NCBI RefSeq assembly: GCF_013761175.1
Contig: NZ_JACDUR010000008.1
Location: 454,546 to 518,545, forward strand
DNA: 64,000 bases
DNA from: Nonomuraea soli
GTDB taxonomy: Bacteria; Actinomycetota; Actinomycetes; Streptosporangiales; Streptosporangiaceae
Direction: 5' to 3'
Shown here: piece after piece, positions 33,336 through 42,177 of the stretch
Layout of the letters: the number at the start of each line of letters is the position of its first letter
How positions within the stretch are numbered: position 1 is the first letter of the stretch
The notes under the pieces: model-generated
The model's database searches: none
What the model was told of the DNA's origin: nothing
What the model saw: only the letters and a program-made list of their open reading frames with translations
Translations under genes and position numbers: made by a program

Positions 33336-33833
33336 ATGAACAGGTTCACCGAGATGCACTGCTCGATCGCGCAGGCCGTGGGTGTGGTGGGGGAGCCCTG
33401 GACGCCGCTGATCCTGCGTGACCTGTTCCTGGGGGTGCGGCGATTCGACGACCTCGCGGCCGACCTCGGTGTGTCGCGCAACCTGCTGACGCAGCGGCTG
33501 GAGCGGCTGATGGCGGCCGGGGTCGTGGAGCGCCTGCCGTACCAGGAGCGGCCCGTGCGCTACGAGTACCACCTGACGGAGGCGGGGCGGGACATCGTGC
33601 CCGCGCTGACGATGCTGATGGCGTGGGGCGACAAGTGGTCGACGCCGCCGGGCGGGCCGCCGGCGTTGCTCATCCACTCGTGCGGCGAGCAGTTCACGCC
33701 CGTGGTGGCCTGCCCGCACTGCGGGGGAGAGGTGACGGCCGAGTCGATCACGATGGTGGGCGGTCCCGGCGCCGCGCCTGGGCCGGGCACGTGGGTCCTG
33801 GCCGGGGGGTCGGGCCCGGTCGAGGCTGGATGA
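33336..33833 (+). CDS. HxlR-family transcriptional regulator
   Basis: The 165-residue winged-helix protein has the HxlR start MHCSIAQAVGVVGEPWTPLILRDLFLGVRRFDDL and SRNLLTQRLERLMAAGVVERLPY. The conserved Cys in MHCSIAQA is a typical redox or ligand-sensing position. A C-terminal extension (from about residue 110) carries two CxxC-like pairs, CGEQF and CPHCGGE, that may bind zinc. It is divergent from the SnoaL-like gene with a palindrome between, indicating local control. Confidence 0.9.
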   Translation: MNRFTEMHCSIAQAVGVVGEPWTPLILRDLFLGVRRFDDLAADLGVSRNLLTQRLERLMAAGVVERLPYQERPVRYEYHLTEAGRDIVPALTMLMAWGDKWSTPPGGPPALLIHSCGEQFTPVVACPHCGGEVTAESITMVGGPGAAPGPGTWVLAGGSGPVEAG

Positions 33834-33892
33834 GACGCCGCCCCCGCTGTACGGCCAACCCAGGGCCGAGGCAGATGGCCGGCGGCGGGTGG

Positions 33893-34723
33893 TCAGCGGC
33901 GGCGGAGGCGGCGGGCCCAGCCGACCGCGCGCCGCATGACCGGCCGCGACTCCGACACCTCGCGCGTGGCCGCCCGCAGCTCGGCCGTCACCTTCATCAG
34001 GTCGGCCGTCACCCGCTTCAGGTCGGGAGGCTGCGCCGCCTTCTTGCGCTGGTTGACCCGCACCAGCTGGTGGTCGCCCAGCGGGTCGACGGTGTGCCAC
34101 AGGTCGTCCTGCCCCTTGAGCCAGCCCAGCAGCTCTTCGCGCAGCCGGGACGGCTCGGCCCAGGTGGCGTAGAGCTTCTGGGTGGTGAGGCAGACCGGCG
34201 ACAGCCCGAGCGTCGAGACCGCTTCCCACACCGCCAGCGCGACCCCGGGCGTGTGCTCGCTGCGTATGTCGTCGAAGACCACGACCCCGTCGGCGGTCAG
34301 CAGGGCACGCGCGGAGTCGACGTCCTGGCGCACGTGGACGTACAGGTGCGAGGCGTCCACGTGGATGAAACGGCACGAGCCGGGCTCGACGTGGTCGAGG
34401 ATGACCGACGTCGGGCCGTGCACGATCTCCGGCAGCTCGGCGTGGTGGTTCAGGTAGTTGCGCTCGAAGCGCTCGCGGGTGAGCTCCTTGTACGAGCCCG
34501 CCTCTGGCTCGCCGGATCCGGATCCGGAGCCGGACTCGAACAGGTCGCAGACCGTGAAGCGCTCGCCCGCGCGCAGGTGCCGCCCGATGAGCACGGCGCT
34601 CTTGCCCAGGTAGCACCCCAGCTCCAGCAGGTCGCCGCGGTCGTCACGGGACAGGAACCAGTCGAACAACCGCTGGTCGGCCGGCCAGAACCAGCCGGGA
34701 ATGCCGTCGAGCTCGCGCGTCAT
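33893..34723 (-). CDS. Class I SAM-dependent methyltransferase (Methyltransf_24-like)
   Basis: The 276-residue protein has a Rossmann-type methyltransferase core: motif I LLELGCYLGKSAVLIGRHL (about 32-50), the post-I acid CDLFES, FIHVDASHLYVHVRQDVDSA near 118, and VVVFDDI. This layout matches cephalosporin-hydroxylase-like or sugar/antibiotic O-methyltransferases. A SGSGSGSG stretch interrupts the region after motif I (residues 65-72). The C-terminal 60 residues are charged and probably helical. Neighbours give no pathway clue. Confidence 0.8.
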   Translation of the reverse strand: MTRELDGIPGWFWPADQRLFDWFLSRDDRGDLLELGCYLGKSAVLIGRHLRAGERFTVCDLFESGSGSGSGEPEAGSYKELTRERFERNYLNHHAELPEIVHGPTSVILDHVEPGSCRFIHVDASHLYVHVRQDVDSARALLTADGVVVFDDIRSEHTPGVALAVWEAVSTLGLSPVCLTTQKLYATWAEPSRLREELLGWLKGQDDLWHTVDPLGDHQLVRVNQRKKAAQPPDLKRVTADLMKVTAELRAATREVSESRPVMRRAVGWARRLRRR

Positions 34724-34804
34724 GGGCCGGACGCTAACAGCGCTCGCGCGCCGGGCTGAAGGGGCTTTGCCGCCTCGACATCGCCCCGTCGCCGAATGTT
34801 CCGC

Positions 34805-36238
34805 TCAGATCTTGGCGGGCACCTCGTTGCCCGCGGCGCGGATGGCCTTGGGCAGGTCGAGCCGCCACAACATGAGGCCGCCGATGATGAAGAAGACGAC
34901 CAGCGACAGGATCGCGATCCGGTAGCTGTTGGTGAGGTTCACCGCCAGCGCGATCGTCCACGAGCCGAGCAGCGTCGAGCCCTTGTCGCTGATCTCGTAG
35001 AGGCTGTAGTACTCGGCCTCCTTGCCCTTGGGGATGACGTAGGAGAACAGCGAGCGCGACAGGGCCTGCGTGCCGCCCATGACGATCGCGATCGCGAAGC
35101 CCATGGCGAAGAAGGCCACCGCGGAGCCGCGCGGCAGGAAGTAGGCCACCGCGACCACGATCGTCCAGGCGACCAGGGCGAACAGCACGACCTGCTTGGC
35201 GCCGTAGGAGCGGGCCAGGCGGCCGAGCAGCAGCGCGCCGAAGAAGGCGACCAGCTGGACCATGAGGATGGCGCTGATCTGGATCGTCTGGCCGAGGCCG
35301 AGTTCCTTGCTGGCGTAGGTGGCCGAGAAGGAGATGACGGTCTGCACGCCGTCGTTGTAGATCAGGTAGGCGATCAGGAAGCCCAGCGTCAGGGGGTAGA
35401 GGCGCAGCTCGCGGATGGTACGGCCGAGCTGGCGGAAGCTGCCGGCCACCGCCTGCCCCGTGGTCTCGGCGCCCCGGGCCAGGGGGCGGCGGTTGCGCAG
35501 CCGCAGCAGCGGGATGATCGTGAAACCGCCCCACCACACGCCCGCAGAGGCCAGCGCGATCCGTACGGCGTCGCCCGCGGACACGCCGAGGGCCTCGTGG
35601 CCCAGGAAGATGCCCAGGTTGATCGCCAGCAGCAGGAAGCCGCCCAGGTACCCGAATCCCCAGCCCTGCGCGGAGACCTTGTCGCGCTCGTCGGGCGTGG
35701 AGATCTCCGGCAGGAAGGAGTTGTACACGACGAACGCGCAGGCGAAGGAGACGCTGGCGACGATGTAGAGCAGGCCGCCGAGCAGGTAGCGCCCGTCGGC
35801 GATGAACCACATGGCCAGGGTGGCCGCGGCGCCCAGGTAGGCGAAGAAGCCCATGATCTGCTTCTTGCGCCCCGTGTGGTCGGCCAGTGCCCCGGCGACC
35901 AGCATGAGCACGACCTGGATGATCGCGGCGGTGCCGACGACGAACGGGTAGAACGCTCCCGGCCGCATCTCCATGCCGAGCACGTCGATGTAGCCCAGCC
36001 CGGGGTTGGCCGCGACGAGGGCGTCGAAGGTGTCGGCGCCGCAGGTGGCGTTGGTCGCGAAGTCCTTCGCGCAGGCCGCCGCGGTGGCGATCTCGGTCAG
36101 GTACGGCCCCAGGAACACCGTCAGGACGGTGGTGGGGAACGCCGAGTTGGCCCAGTCGTAGAAGTACCAGCCGCGTTGCTCGCGCTTGCGCGCGGCGGGG
36201 GAGTCGTCGAAGACCGCATGCGGCGAGGGGACGGTCAT
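34805..36238 (-). CDS. UMF1-type (Atg22-like) MFS transporter
   Basis: The 477-residue membrane protein has about twelve helices. The N-terminal REQRGWYFYDWANSAFPTTVLTVFLGPYL is the hallmark of the UMF1/Atg22 branch of the major facilitator superfamily. Two conserved cysteines (AACAKDF, NATCGAD) flank the first outer loop. GALADHTGRKKQIMGF is the MFS loop 2-3 motif. Vacuolar relatives export amino acids, while bacterial substrates are not established. ATG 36238 is chosen at the family start. It stands alone, with an upstream gap of about 170 bp before a terminator. Confidence 0.88.
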   Translation of the reverse strand: MTVPSPHAVFDDSPAARKREQRGWYFYDWANSAFPTTVLTVFLGPYLTEIATAAACAKDFATNATCGADTFDALVAANPGLGYIDVLGMEMRPGAFYPFVVGTAAIIQVVLMLVAGALADHTGRKKQIMGFFAYLGAAATLAMWFIADGRYLLGGLLYIVASVSFACAFVVYNSFLPEISTPDERDKVSAQGWGFGYLGGFLLLAINLGIFLGHEALGVSAGDAVRIALASAGVWWGGFTIIPLLRLRNRRPLARGAETTGQAVAGSFRQLGRTIRELRLYPLTLGFLIAYLIYNDGVQTVISFSATYASKELGLGQTIQISAILMVQLVAFFGALLLGRLARSYGAKQVVLFALVAWTIVVAVAYFLPRGSAVAFFAMGFAIAIVMGGTQALSRSLFSYVIPKGKEAEYYSLYEISDKGSTLLGSWTIALAVNLTNSYRIAILSLVVFFIIGGLMLWRLDLPKAIRAAGNEVPAKI

Positions 36239-36409
36239 GCTGCGTCCTGTCGGGGATGGGGGTGATGCCGGGTGGTGGCCGGCACCTTGCGGGTCGTCGC
36301 AGGTCCCGGAGGTGCGGGACCGGCTCGCCATGACCGTACAGTGATCGCTTCCCGAGTGGAAGAGGTCCCCGCGAGGCTCGCATTTCGGTCCATCAGGGCC
36401 CTGGAGACG

Positions 36410-36441
36410 ACGAAAGGCCCCGCCGGAGCGGGGCCTTTCGT
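36410..36441 (-). terminator. 14-bp perfect hairpin terminator of the sigma gene
   Basis: ACGAAAGGCCCCGC (36410-36423) pairs perfectly with GCGGGGCCTTTCGT (36428-36441) around CGGA, 7 bp after the sigma stop codon. On the minus strand the second arm ends in TTTCGT. Confidence 0.9.
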
Positions 36442-36448
36442 GACGGGC

Positions 36449-37825
36449 TCAGCTGGCCCAGTCGAGCAGGGGCCGGGTGTTGCTGGGGTGGCGCAGCTTG
36501 GACAGCGACTCCTTCTCCAGCTGCCTGATCCGCTCGCGGGTCAGGCCGAGGTGCTTGCCGATCTCGTCGAGCGTGTGCGGCTTGCCGTCGATGAGGCCGA
36601 AGCGCAGCGCCATGATGCGCGCCTCGCGCTGGGACAGGTTGCCCAGCACGCCCCGCAGCTGGTCGGCCAGCAGCTGCCGGTCGACGATCTCGGAGGCCTC
36701 GGGGGAGTCGACGTCCTCGATGAGGTCGCCGATCGTGGTCTCGCCGTCCTCGCCGATGGTGGCGTTGAGCGAGATCGGCTGGCGGGCCGTGCGCAGGAGC
36801 TCCTCGATCTGGTCGGGAGTCTTGTCGAGCTCGACGGCCAGCTCCTCGGGCGTGGGTTCGCGGCCCAGCCGCTGGTGCATGTCGCGCTCGATGCGCGACA
36901 GCTTGGAGAGCATCTCCAGCACGTGGACGGGCAGGCGGATGGTGCGGGCCGAGTCGGCGAAGCCGCGCTGGATGGCCTGGCGGATCCACCACATGGCGTA
37001 GGTGGAGAACTTGAAGCCCTTGGTGTAGTCGAACTTCTCCACGGCCCTGATCAGGCCGAGGTTGCCCTCCTGGACCACGTCGAGCAGCGCCATGCCGCGG
37101 TCGGTGTACTTCTTGGCCACCGAGACGACCAGGCGCAGGTTGGCCTCGAGCATGTGGTCCTTGGCGCGGCGGCCGTCCTCGACCACCCACTCCAGGTCGC
37201 GGCGCATCGCGGGGGTGAGCTTGTCGGCCTGCTCCTCGAGCTTGTACTCGGCGTACAGGCCGGCCTCGATGCGGCGGGCGAGCTCGACCTCCTCGGCGGC
37301 GGTCAGCAGCGTGCGGCGGCCGATCGACTTGAGGTAGGTGTGCACCGAGTCGCCCATGACGGAGGCGGTGTCGTCGAGGTCGAGCGACTCCTTCTCCAGC
37401 TCGGCGTCCTCGGCGGTCAGCTCGACGTCGTCGGGGGAGCCGTCCTCGTCGTCGGAGGTCGTCGCGTTGGCGGCGGCCTTCGCGCCCTTGGCGGCGGTCT
37501 TGGTCGTGGCCTTGGCCGTCTTGGCCTTGGCGGGCTTGGCGGCGGTTCCGCTCGTGCTCTCGGAAGCGCTCGTTTGGGCTGCGGGCTTCTTGGCGGTAGC
37601 CTTCTTGCGAGGCGTGGCCTTGGAGAGCGACGGCTCGTCCTCGGCGGCCAGGCTCACGCCGGCCTCGGTCAGCTCTCGCAGGATTGAGCGGCCCTGGGCG
37701 GGGCTGATCCCGGCCTCGGCGAACGCGTCGCGCAGCTCCGCGAGCGACAGGTGACCCTGGGCTCGTCCTCGGTCGAGAAGCTGGTCGAGGGTGGCGGGCG
37801 TGGAAGCCACAGCGGTGGTGGGCAT
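36449..37825 (-). CDS. Group 1/2 RNA polymerase sigma factor (HrdB/SigA-like)
   Basis: The 458-residue sigma-70 protein has an N-terminal region 1.1-like domain (TLDQLLDRGRAQGHLSLAELRDAF), a Lys/Ala-rich and then acidic linker (about 65-140), and region 1.2 DSVHTYLKSIGRRTLLTAAEE. Region 2 carries GNLGLIRAVEKFDYTKGFKFSTYAMWWIRQAI, region 3 follows, and region 4 has TLDEIGKHLGLTRERIRQLE. All parts needed for -10 and -35 recognition are present. The C-terminus LLDWAS differs from the LRDYLD end of HrdB, so it may be a group 2 paralogue. GGAGGAGG precedes ATG 37825. An ECF-type promoter lies upstream. Confidence 0.9.
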   Translation of the reverse strand: MPTTAVASTPATLDQLLDRGRAQGHLSLAELRDAFAEAGISPAQGRSILRELTEAGVSLAAEDEPSLSKATPRKKATAKKPAAQTSASESTSGTAAKPAKAKTAKATTKTAAKGAKAAANATTSDDEDGSPDDVELTAEDAELEKESLDLDDTASVMGDSVHTYLKSIGRRTLLTAAEEVELARRIEAGLYAEYKLEEQADKLTPAMRRDLEWVVEDGRRAKDHMLEANLRLVVSVAKKYTDRGMALLDVVQEGNLGLIRAVEKFDYTKGFKFSTYAMWWIRQAIQRGFADSARTIRLPVHVLEMLSKLSRIERDMHQRLGREPTPEELAVELDKTPDQIEELLRTARQPISLNATIGEDGETTIGDLIEDVDSPEASEIVDRQLLADQLRGVLGNLSQREARIMALRFGLIDGKPHTLDEIGKHLGLTRERIRQLEKESLSKLRHPSNTRPLLDWAS

Positions 37826-37924
37826 GAGGACACCTCCTCCTCGCGGAGTCGAAATCTGTGCTGGCATGTTTCGGGGGCGGGCGGCTGGCATTCGTGGGAG
37901 CCGCATCGACGCACCAGTACCAAT

Positions 37925-37950
37925 AACGCCAATTTTCGCAGATTGTTCCC
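37925..37950 (-). promoter_or_regulatory. ECF/SigR-like promoter of the sigma gene
   Basis: On the minus strand GGGAAC (37950-37945), 17 bases, GTT (37927-37925). It resembles SigR/SigE-class promoters, leaving a leader of about 90 bases. The hrdB gene of Streptomyces is known to have a SigR-dependent second promoter, so the placement fits. Confidence 0.5.
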
Positions 37951-38033
37951 GCGGTCCGAAAACTCCTGCGGGGTGAAAACGCAGGTGGGCCGCCCGGAGG
38001 CGACCCACGTGGCCTACATCACTTCGGGAAAGC

Positions 38034-38348
38034 TCACTCCTCGGGAGCGACGATCACCACGGGCATGGGCATGGGCTCGGCGTCCTTGAGCCGCTCGGGG
38101 GTCCAGTACTTCGCCACCTCGCCGGGGTCGGCGTTGAGCTCGTGCGAGACAACGAACTCCGGGACCTTCTCGTCGGAGGAGGGCTTGCCCGAAGGCGGGG
38201 GAGTGGTCACGTCCTTCACCACCGCTCTGGTCTCTCCGCGGACGGATTCCAGCGCCCCGGCCGAGGCGGAGGCAGCCACGTAGACGCCGCCCGCCACGAC
38301 GGCGGCGACGACTGCGGCGGACACCCACATCTTTCGGGACTGGTTCAT
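38034..38348 (-). CDS. Small secreted/anchored protein resembling a protease prosegment
   Basis: The 104-residue product has an N-terminal hydrophobic segment (MWVSAAVVAAVVAGGVYVAASASA) and then a polar domain with SHELNADPGEVAKYWTPERLKDAEPMPMPVVIV. A YWTPERM-type motif followed by a Pro-Met stretch commonly precedes the trypsin-like domain in actinobacterial secreted serine proteases, but here the protein stops right after it. It begins 10 bp after the menE stop and is probably read from the menE promoter. It is either a truncated protease remnant or a stand-alone small protein. Confidence 0.65.
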   Translation of the reverse strand: MNQSRKMWVSAAVVAAVVAGGVYVAASASAGALESVRGETRAVVKDVTTPPPSGKPSSDEKVPEFVVSHELNADPGEVAKYWTPERLKDAEPMPMPVVIVAPEE

Positions 38349-38358
38349 AGACACAACC

Positions 38359-39519
38359 TTATGACGCATCCTCCGCGCGGTCCGTTCCATGCCGAAGCGA
38401 TTCGAGATCTGTTTTGCCGTTGGCCAGGAGTGGCAGGCGGGGCAGAAGGCGCAGGTGGCGCGGGGCGGCGTGGGGTGGCAGGCGGTCCTTGACGTACGCG
38501 CGGACCTGTTGCAGCGTCGGCGCCCTGCCGGGGTGGGCGGGCACCACGACGGCCTCGACGATCTGGCCCCACTCGTCGTCGGGACGGCCCACGACGGCCA
38601 CGTCGGCGATCTCGGGATGCTCGGCGAGCACGGCGGCGACCTGGGCGGCGACCACCTTCTCGCCGCCGGTGTTGATCACGTCGTCGGCGCGGCCCAGCAC
38701 CCGCAGCCGTCCCTCGCTGAGCTCGCCCAGGTCGGAGGTGGCGAACCAGGGTCCGTCGAAGGGCTCGCCGAAGCGGTAGCCGGAGAACAGGACGGGCCCG
38801 GCGATCTGGATGAGGCCCTCGGGGCCGATTTTGAGATCTACATTGTAAAGGGGCCGGCCGTCGTACACGCAGCCGCCGCAGGTCTCGCTCATGCCGTACG
38901 TCGTCACCACCCTCGCGCCCAGGTCGCGAGCCCGGCCGAGCAGGCTCGGCCGGGCCGGCGCGCCGCCGAGCAGGATGGTGCGGAAGACCGACAGGCCGGC
39001 GCTCATCTCGACCAGCCGGTGCAGCTGGGTGGGCACGAGGGAGACGTGGTCGGCGCCGGAGCCGAGCACGGCGGCCGGGTCGAAACGTTCGTGGATGATC
39101 GGCTCGCTGCCCGCCAGCATCGACCTGACCAGCACCTGGAGCCCGGAGACGTGGGAGGGCGGCAGGCAGCACAGCCAGCGCTCGCCGGGGGAGGCCCCCA
39201 GGCGCCTGAGCGAGGCGGCCGCCGAGGTGCGCAGGGCCGAGGCGCTCAGCTGCACGCCCTTGGGCGCGCCGGTGCTTCCGCTGGTGGCGATGACGACCGC
39301 GACGTCGTCCGGCACGCCGACGCCGTCGTCCTGCCGTACGCCGTCGACATGGGTGGGGCGCAGGGCCCGCACCGCGTGCTCGGACGTTCCGGGAGGCAGG
39401 GGGAGTACGGCGGGGCCGTCGCCGGACAGCGCGGCGGTGATGGCGGCGGCGAGCGCCGGACCCGGTGGCGAGACCACCGCGTGCAACGCGCGCTCCAGAT
39501 TCGATGACCTCCCCGGCAT
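38359..39519 (-). CDS. menE: o-Succinylbenzoate-CoA ligase
   Basis: The 386-residue adenylate-forming enzyme activates o-succinylbenzoate with CoA in menaquinone synthesis. The AMP-binding loop is VVIATSGSTGAPKGV (about 95-109), the A5-type motif TTYGMSETCGGCVYDG is near 215, and the FATSDLGEL aspartate and C-terminal LPLLANGKTD lysine are present. It is compact compared with acyl-CoA ligases, as usual for actinobacterial MenE. It is divergent from menC with only 18 bp between the starts and appears leaderless. Confidence 0.9.
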   Translation of the reverse strand: MPGRSSNLERALHAVVSPPGPALAAAITAALSGDGPAVLPLPPGTSEHAVRALRPTHVDGVRQDDGVGVPDDVAVVIATSGSTGAPKGVQLSASALRTSAAASLRRLGASPGERWLCCLPPSHVSGLQVLVRSMLAGSEPIIHERFDPAAVLGSGADHVSLVPTQLHRLVEMSAGLSVFRTILLGGAPARPSLLGRARDLGARVVTTYGMSETCGGCVYDGRPLYNVDLKIGPEGLIQIAGPVLFSGYRFGEPFDGPWFATSDLGELSEGRLRVLGRADDVINTGGEKVVAAQVAAVLAEHPEIADVAVVGRPDDEWGQIVEAVVVPAHPGRAPTLQQVRAYVKDRLPPHAAPRHLRLLPRLPLLANGKTDLESLRHGTDRAEDAS

Positions 39520-39524
39520 GTCCG

Positions 39525-39532
39525 TAAGGTTA
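39525..39532. promoter_or_regulatory. Overlapping divergent -10 boxes of menE and menC
   Basis: On the plus strand TAAGGT (39525-39530) is 7 bases before the menC GTG. On the minus strand TAACCT (39532-39527) is 7 bases before the menE ATG. The two hexamers share four base pairs in the octamer TAAGGTTA, and neither gene has a ribosome binding site. Confidence 0.6.
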
Positions 39533-39537
39533 GCTCT

Positions 39538-40452
39538 GTGAGCGACCCCGTCATCTTCCGGATCCCCATGCGCACCCGTTTCCGCGGCCAGACGGTCCGC
39601 GAGGGAGTGCTGCTGCGGGGGCCGGCCGGATGGGGGGAGTTCTCGCCCTTCCCCGAGTACGGCCCGCGTGAGTGCGCCCGGTGGCTGGCCTGCGCGCGGG
39701 AGGCCGCCTTCGAGGGCTGGCCGGCTCCGCTGCGCTCCCGCGTCCCGGTCAACGCCACCGTGCCCGCCGTCGGTCCCGAGCACGCCCACGAGCTGGTCCG
39801 GCAGTCGGGGGCGGGCACCGCGAAAGTGAAGGTGGCCGAGAAGGGGCAGAGCTTCGCCGAGGACCTGGCCAGAGTCGAGGCGGTGCGCGACGCGCTGGGC
39901 CCCGGCGGCAAGGTCCGTGTCGACGCCAACGGCGCCTGGGAGGTCGACGAGGCGGTGCGCAAGCTCAAGGAGCTCGACCGGTTCGGCCTCGAGTACGCCG
40001 AGCAGCCCTGCGCGACGCTGGCGGAGCTGGCGCGGGTGCGCCTGGCCCTCGACGTGCCGATCGCGGCCGACGAGTCGATCCGCCGCGCGGAAGACCCGCT
40101 GAAGGTGCGCGCCGCCGAGGCGGCCGACATCGCGGTGGTCAAGGTGCAGCCCCTGGGCGGGGTGCGCGAGGCGCTGCGCGTGGTGGAGGCGTGCGGGCTG
40201 CCCGCGGTCGTCTCCAGCGCCGTGGAGACCTCGGTCGGGCTCGCGGCGGGCCTGGCGCTGGCCGCGGCGCTGCCAGAGCTGCCGTACGCCTGCGGCCTGG
40301 GCACCCTCAGCCTGCTGTCGGGAGACGTCACCACCGAGCCGCTGATGCCGGTCGGCGGGTGGCTCGAGGTGCGCCGCCCCGACGCCGACGCCGTATCCGA
40401 TTTCCAGATCGATTCCCCCTTGTGGTTGCGCCGTATGGAGGCTGCACAGTGA
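39538..40452 (+). CDS. menC: o-Succinylbenzoate synthase
   Basis: The 304-residue enolase-superfamily enzyme dehydrates SHCHC to o-succinylbenzoate. The catalytic Lys pair appears in TAKVKVAEKG (about 98-107). Metal-binding residues are in VRVDANGAWEV (Asp), EYAEQP (Glu) and PIAADESIRR (Asp), and the second catalytic Lys is in VVKVQPLGGV. The GTG start is leaderless. It overlaps menD by 4 bp (GTGA), so the two are translationally coupled. Confidence 0.93.
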   Translation: MSDPVIFRIPMRTRFRGQTVREGVLLRGPAGWGEFSPFPEYGPRECARWLACAREAAFEGWPAPLRSRVPVNATVPAVGPEHAHELVRQSGAGTAKVKVAEKGQSFAEDLARVEAVRDALGPGGKVRVDANGAWEVDEAVRKLKELDRFGLEYAEQPCATLAELARVRLALDVPIAADESIRRAEDPLKVRAAEAADIAVVKVQPLGGVREALRVVEACGLPAVVSSAVETSVGLAAGLALAAALPELPYACGLGTLSLLSGDVTTEPLMPVGGWLEVRRPDADAVSDFQIDSPLWLRRMEAAQ

Positions 40453-42119
40453 ATCCCGCCACCGCGCTGGCCGCAGTGCTCATCGACGAGCTGGTGCGCT
40501 GCGGTCTGACCGACGTGGTGCTGGCCCCTGGCTCGCGCTCGGCCCCCCTCGCCCTGGCCTCGCACGCCGAGTCGCGGGTGCGCCTGCACGTGCGGCTCGA
40601 CGAGCGTTCGGCTTCCTTCCTGGCGCTGGGCCTGGCCCGCAGGGCCGAGCGGCCGGTGGTGCTGATCTGCTCGTCGGGCACGGCCGTGGCCAACTTCCAC
40701 CCGGCGGTCGTGGAGGCCGGCGAGTCGGGGGTGCCGCTGCTGGTGCTGAGCGCCGACCGGCCGCCCGAGCTGCGCGGCACCGGCGCCAACCAGACGATCG
40801 ACCAGATCAAGCTGTACGGCTCGGCGGTGCGCTGGTTCGCCGAGGTGGGCGTGCCGGAGGAGCGGCCCGGCCAGGTGGCGTACTGGCGTTCGCTGGCCTG
40901 CCGTGCCTGGCAGCGGGCGCTGGGGCCGCACGATCCCGGCCCGGTGCACCTGAACCTGCCCTTCCGCGAGCCGCTGATCCCCGACGGTGACTCGACGTGG
41001 TGCGAGTCGCTCGACGGCGACAGCCAGGGCGGGCCGTGGATCCGGGCCCGGGTGGCGCCGCCGCCCGTGGCGTTGCACCTGCCGCCGACCAGGCGCGGGG
41101 TGCTGGTGATCGGCGACGGCGCGGCCAACGTGCGGCGTTACGTGGCGGCCGCCGGCATGGCGGGCTGGCCGGTGTTGTCGGAGCCGAACGGCAACGGCCG
41201 TTACGGCGACCACGCCATCTCCACCTACCACTACCTGCTGGGCACGCCGGAGTTCGCCGAGGCGCACCGGCCCGAGGTGGTGGTCACGCTGGGCCGTCCC
41301 GGGCTGTCGCGTCCGCTGATGTCGTGGCTCAAGCGTGCCTCCTCCGACGGCGCCGAGCACATCGTGGTCGCCACCGACCTGACCCGCTGGCCGGATCCGA
41401 CCCGCTCGGCCACGCAGGTGGCGCAGGCGGTGGAGATCCCGGTGGCCGCGGGCGACGACGAGTGGCTCAACTCCTGGCGGCGGGCCGATCTGGCGGTGCG
41501 CGGGGCGATCGACGGGCTGCTCGACGTGTCGGGCCTGTCGGAGCCGAGGCTGGCGCGTGACCTGGTGGAGGCGCTGCCGAACGGCTCGTTGTTGTTCACC
41601 GCCTCCTCGATGCCGATCCGCGACCTGGACCAGGCGATGCGGGCCAGGCGCGGCATCCGCGTCCTGGCCAACCGGGGCGCCTCGGGCATCGACGGGATCG
41701 TCTCGACCGCGATCGGCGCGGCGCTGGCGCACAACGGACCCTCGTACGCGCTGCTGGGCGACCTGTCGTTCCTGCACGACCAGAACGGGCTGATCCTGGG
41801 TGACCGGGAGCCGCGGCCGGATCTGTGCCTGGTGCTGGTCAACAACAACGGTGGCGGCATCTTCTCGTTGCTGCCGCAGGCGGCGCTGCGCGATCCGTTC
41901 GAGCGGGTCTTCGGCACGCCGCACGGGGTCGACTTCGGGTATGTGGCGGCGGCCACGGGCACGCCGTACACCCTGGTGACCGACGAGTCTGAGCTGGTCA
42001 AGGCGCTGCGCGGCGAGGGTCTGCGGATCGTCGAGGTGCGCACCGAGCGGGAGAGCAACGCCCACCTGCACGCGCAACTGCGCGATGTCGCCCAGGTGGC
42101 GCTGCGGGCCGCGCTCTGA
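40449..42119 (+). CDS. menD: SEPHCHC synthase
   Basis: The 556-residue thiamine-diphosphate enzyme joins isochorismate and 2-oxoglutarate in the first committed step of menaquinone synthesis. Landmarks are the N-terminal VVLAPGSRSAPLALA, CSSGTAVANFHPAVVEA, LVLSADRPPELRGTGANQTIDQ, and the ThDP/Mg motif GDLSFLHDQNG with LVLVNNNGGGIFSLLPQ near residue 465. The length is normal for actinobacterial MenD. It is coupled to menC and followed by a strong terminator. Confidence 0.95.
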   Translation: MNPATALAAVLIDELVRCGLTDVVLAPGSRSAPLALASHAESRVRLHVRLDERSASFLALGLARRAERPVVLICSSGTAVANFHPAVVEAGESGVPLLVLSADRPPELRGTGANQTIDQIKLYGSAVRWFAEVGVPEERPGQVAYWRSLACRAWQRALGPHDPGPVHLNLPFREPLIPDGDSTWCESLDGDSQGGPWIRARVAPPPVALHLPPTRRGVLVIGDGAANVRRYVAAAGMAGWPVLSEPNGNGRYGDHAISTYHYLLGTPEFAEAHRPEVVVTLGRPGLSRPLMSWLKRASSDGAEHIVVATDLTRWPDPTRSATQVAQAVEIPVAAGDDEWLNSWRRADLAVRGAIDGLLDVSGLSEPRLARDLVEALPNGSLLFTASSMPIRDLDQAMRARRGIRVLANRGASGIDGIVSTAIGAALAHNGPSYALLGDLSFLHDQNGLILGDREPRPDLCLVLVNNNGGGIFSLLPQAALRDPFERVFGTPHGVDFGYVAAATGTPYTLVTDESELVKALRGEGLRIVEVRTERESNAHLHAQLRDVAQVALRAAL

Positions 42120-42135
42120 AAGCGGGCTGTGAAGG

Positions 42136-42170
42136 GCTCTCCGGCCGGGGGGAAGCCACGGCCGGAGAGC
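42136..42170. terminator. Bidirectional terminator between menD and the RHS gene
   Basis: GCTCTCCGGCCG (42136-42147) pairs perfectly with CGGCCGGAGAGC (42159-42170). It lies 16 bp after menD and 7 bp beyond the end of the convergent RHS gene. Confidence 0.85.
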
Positions 42171-42177
42171 GGGATTC

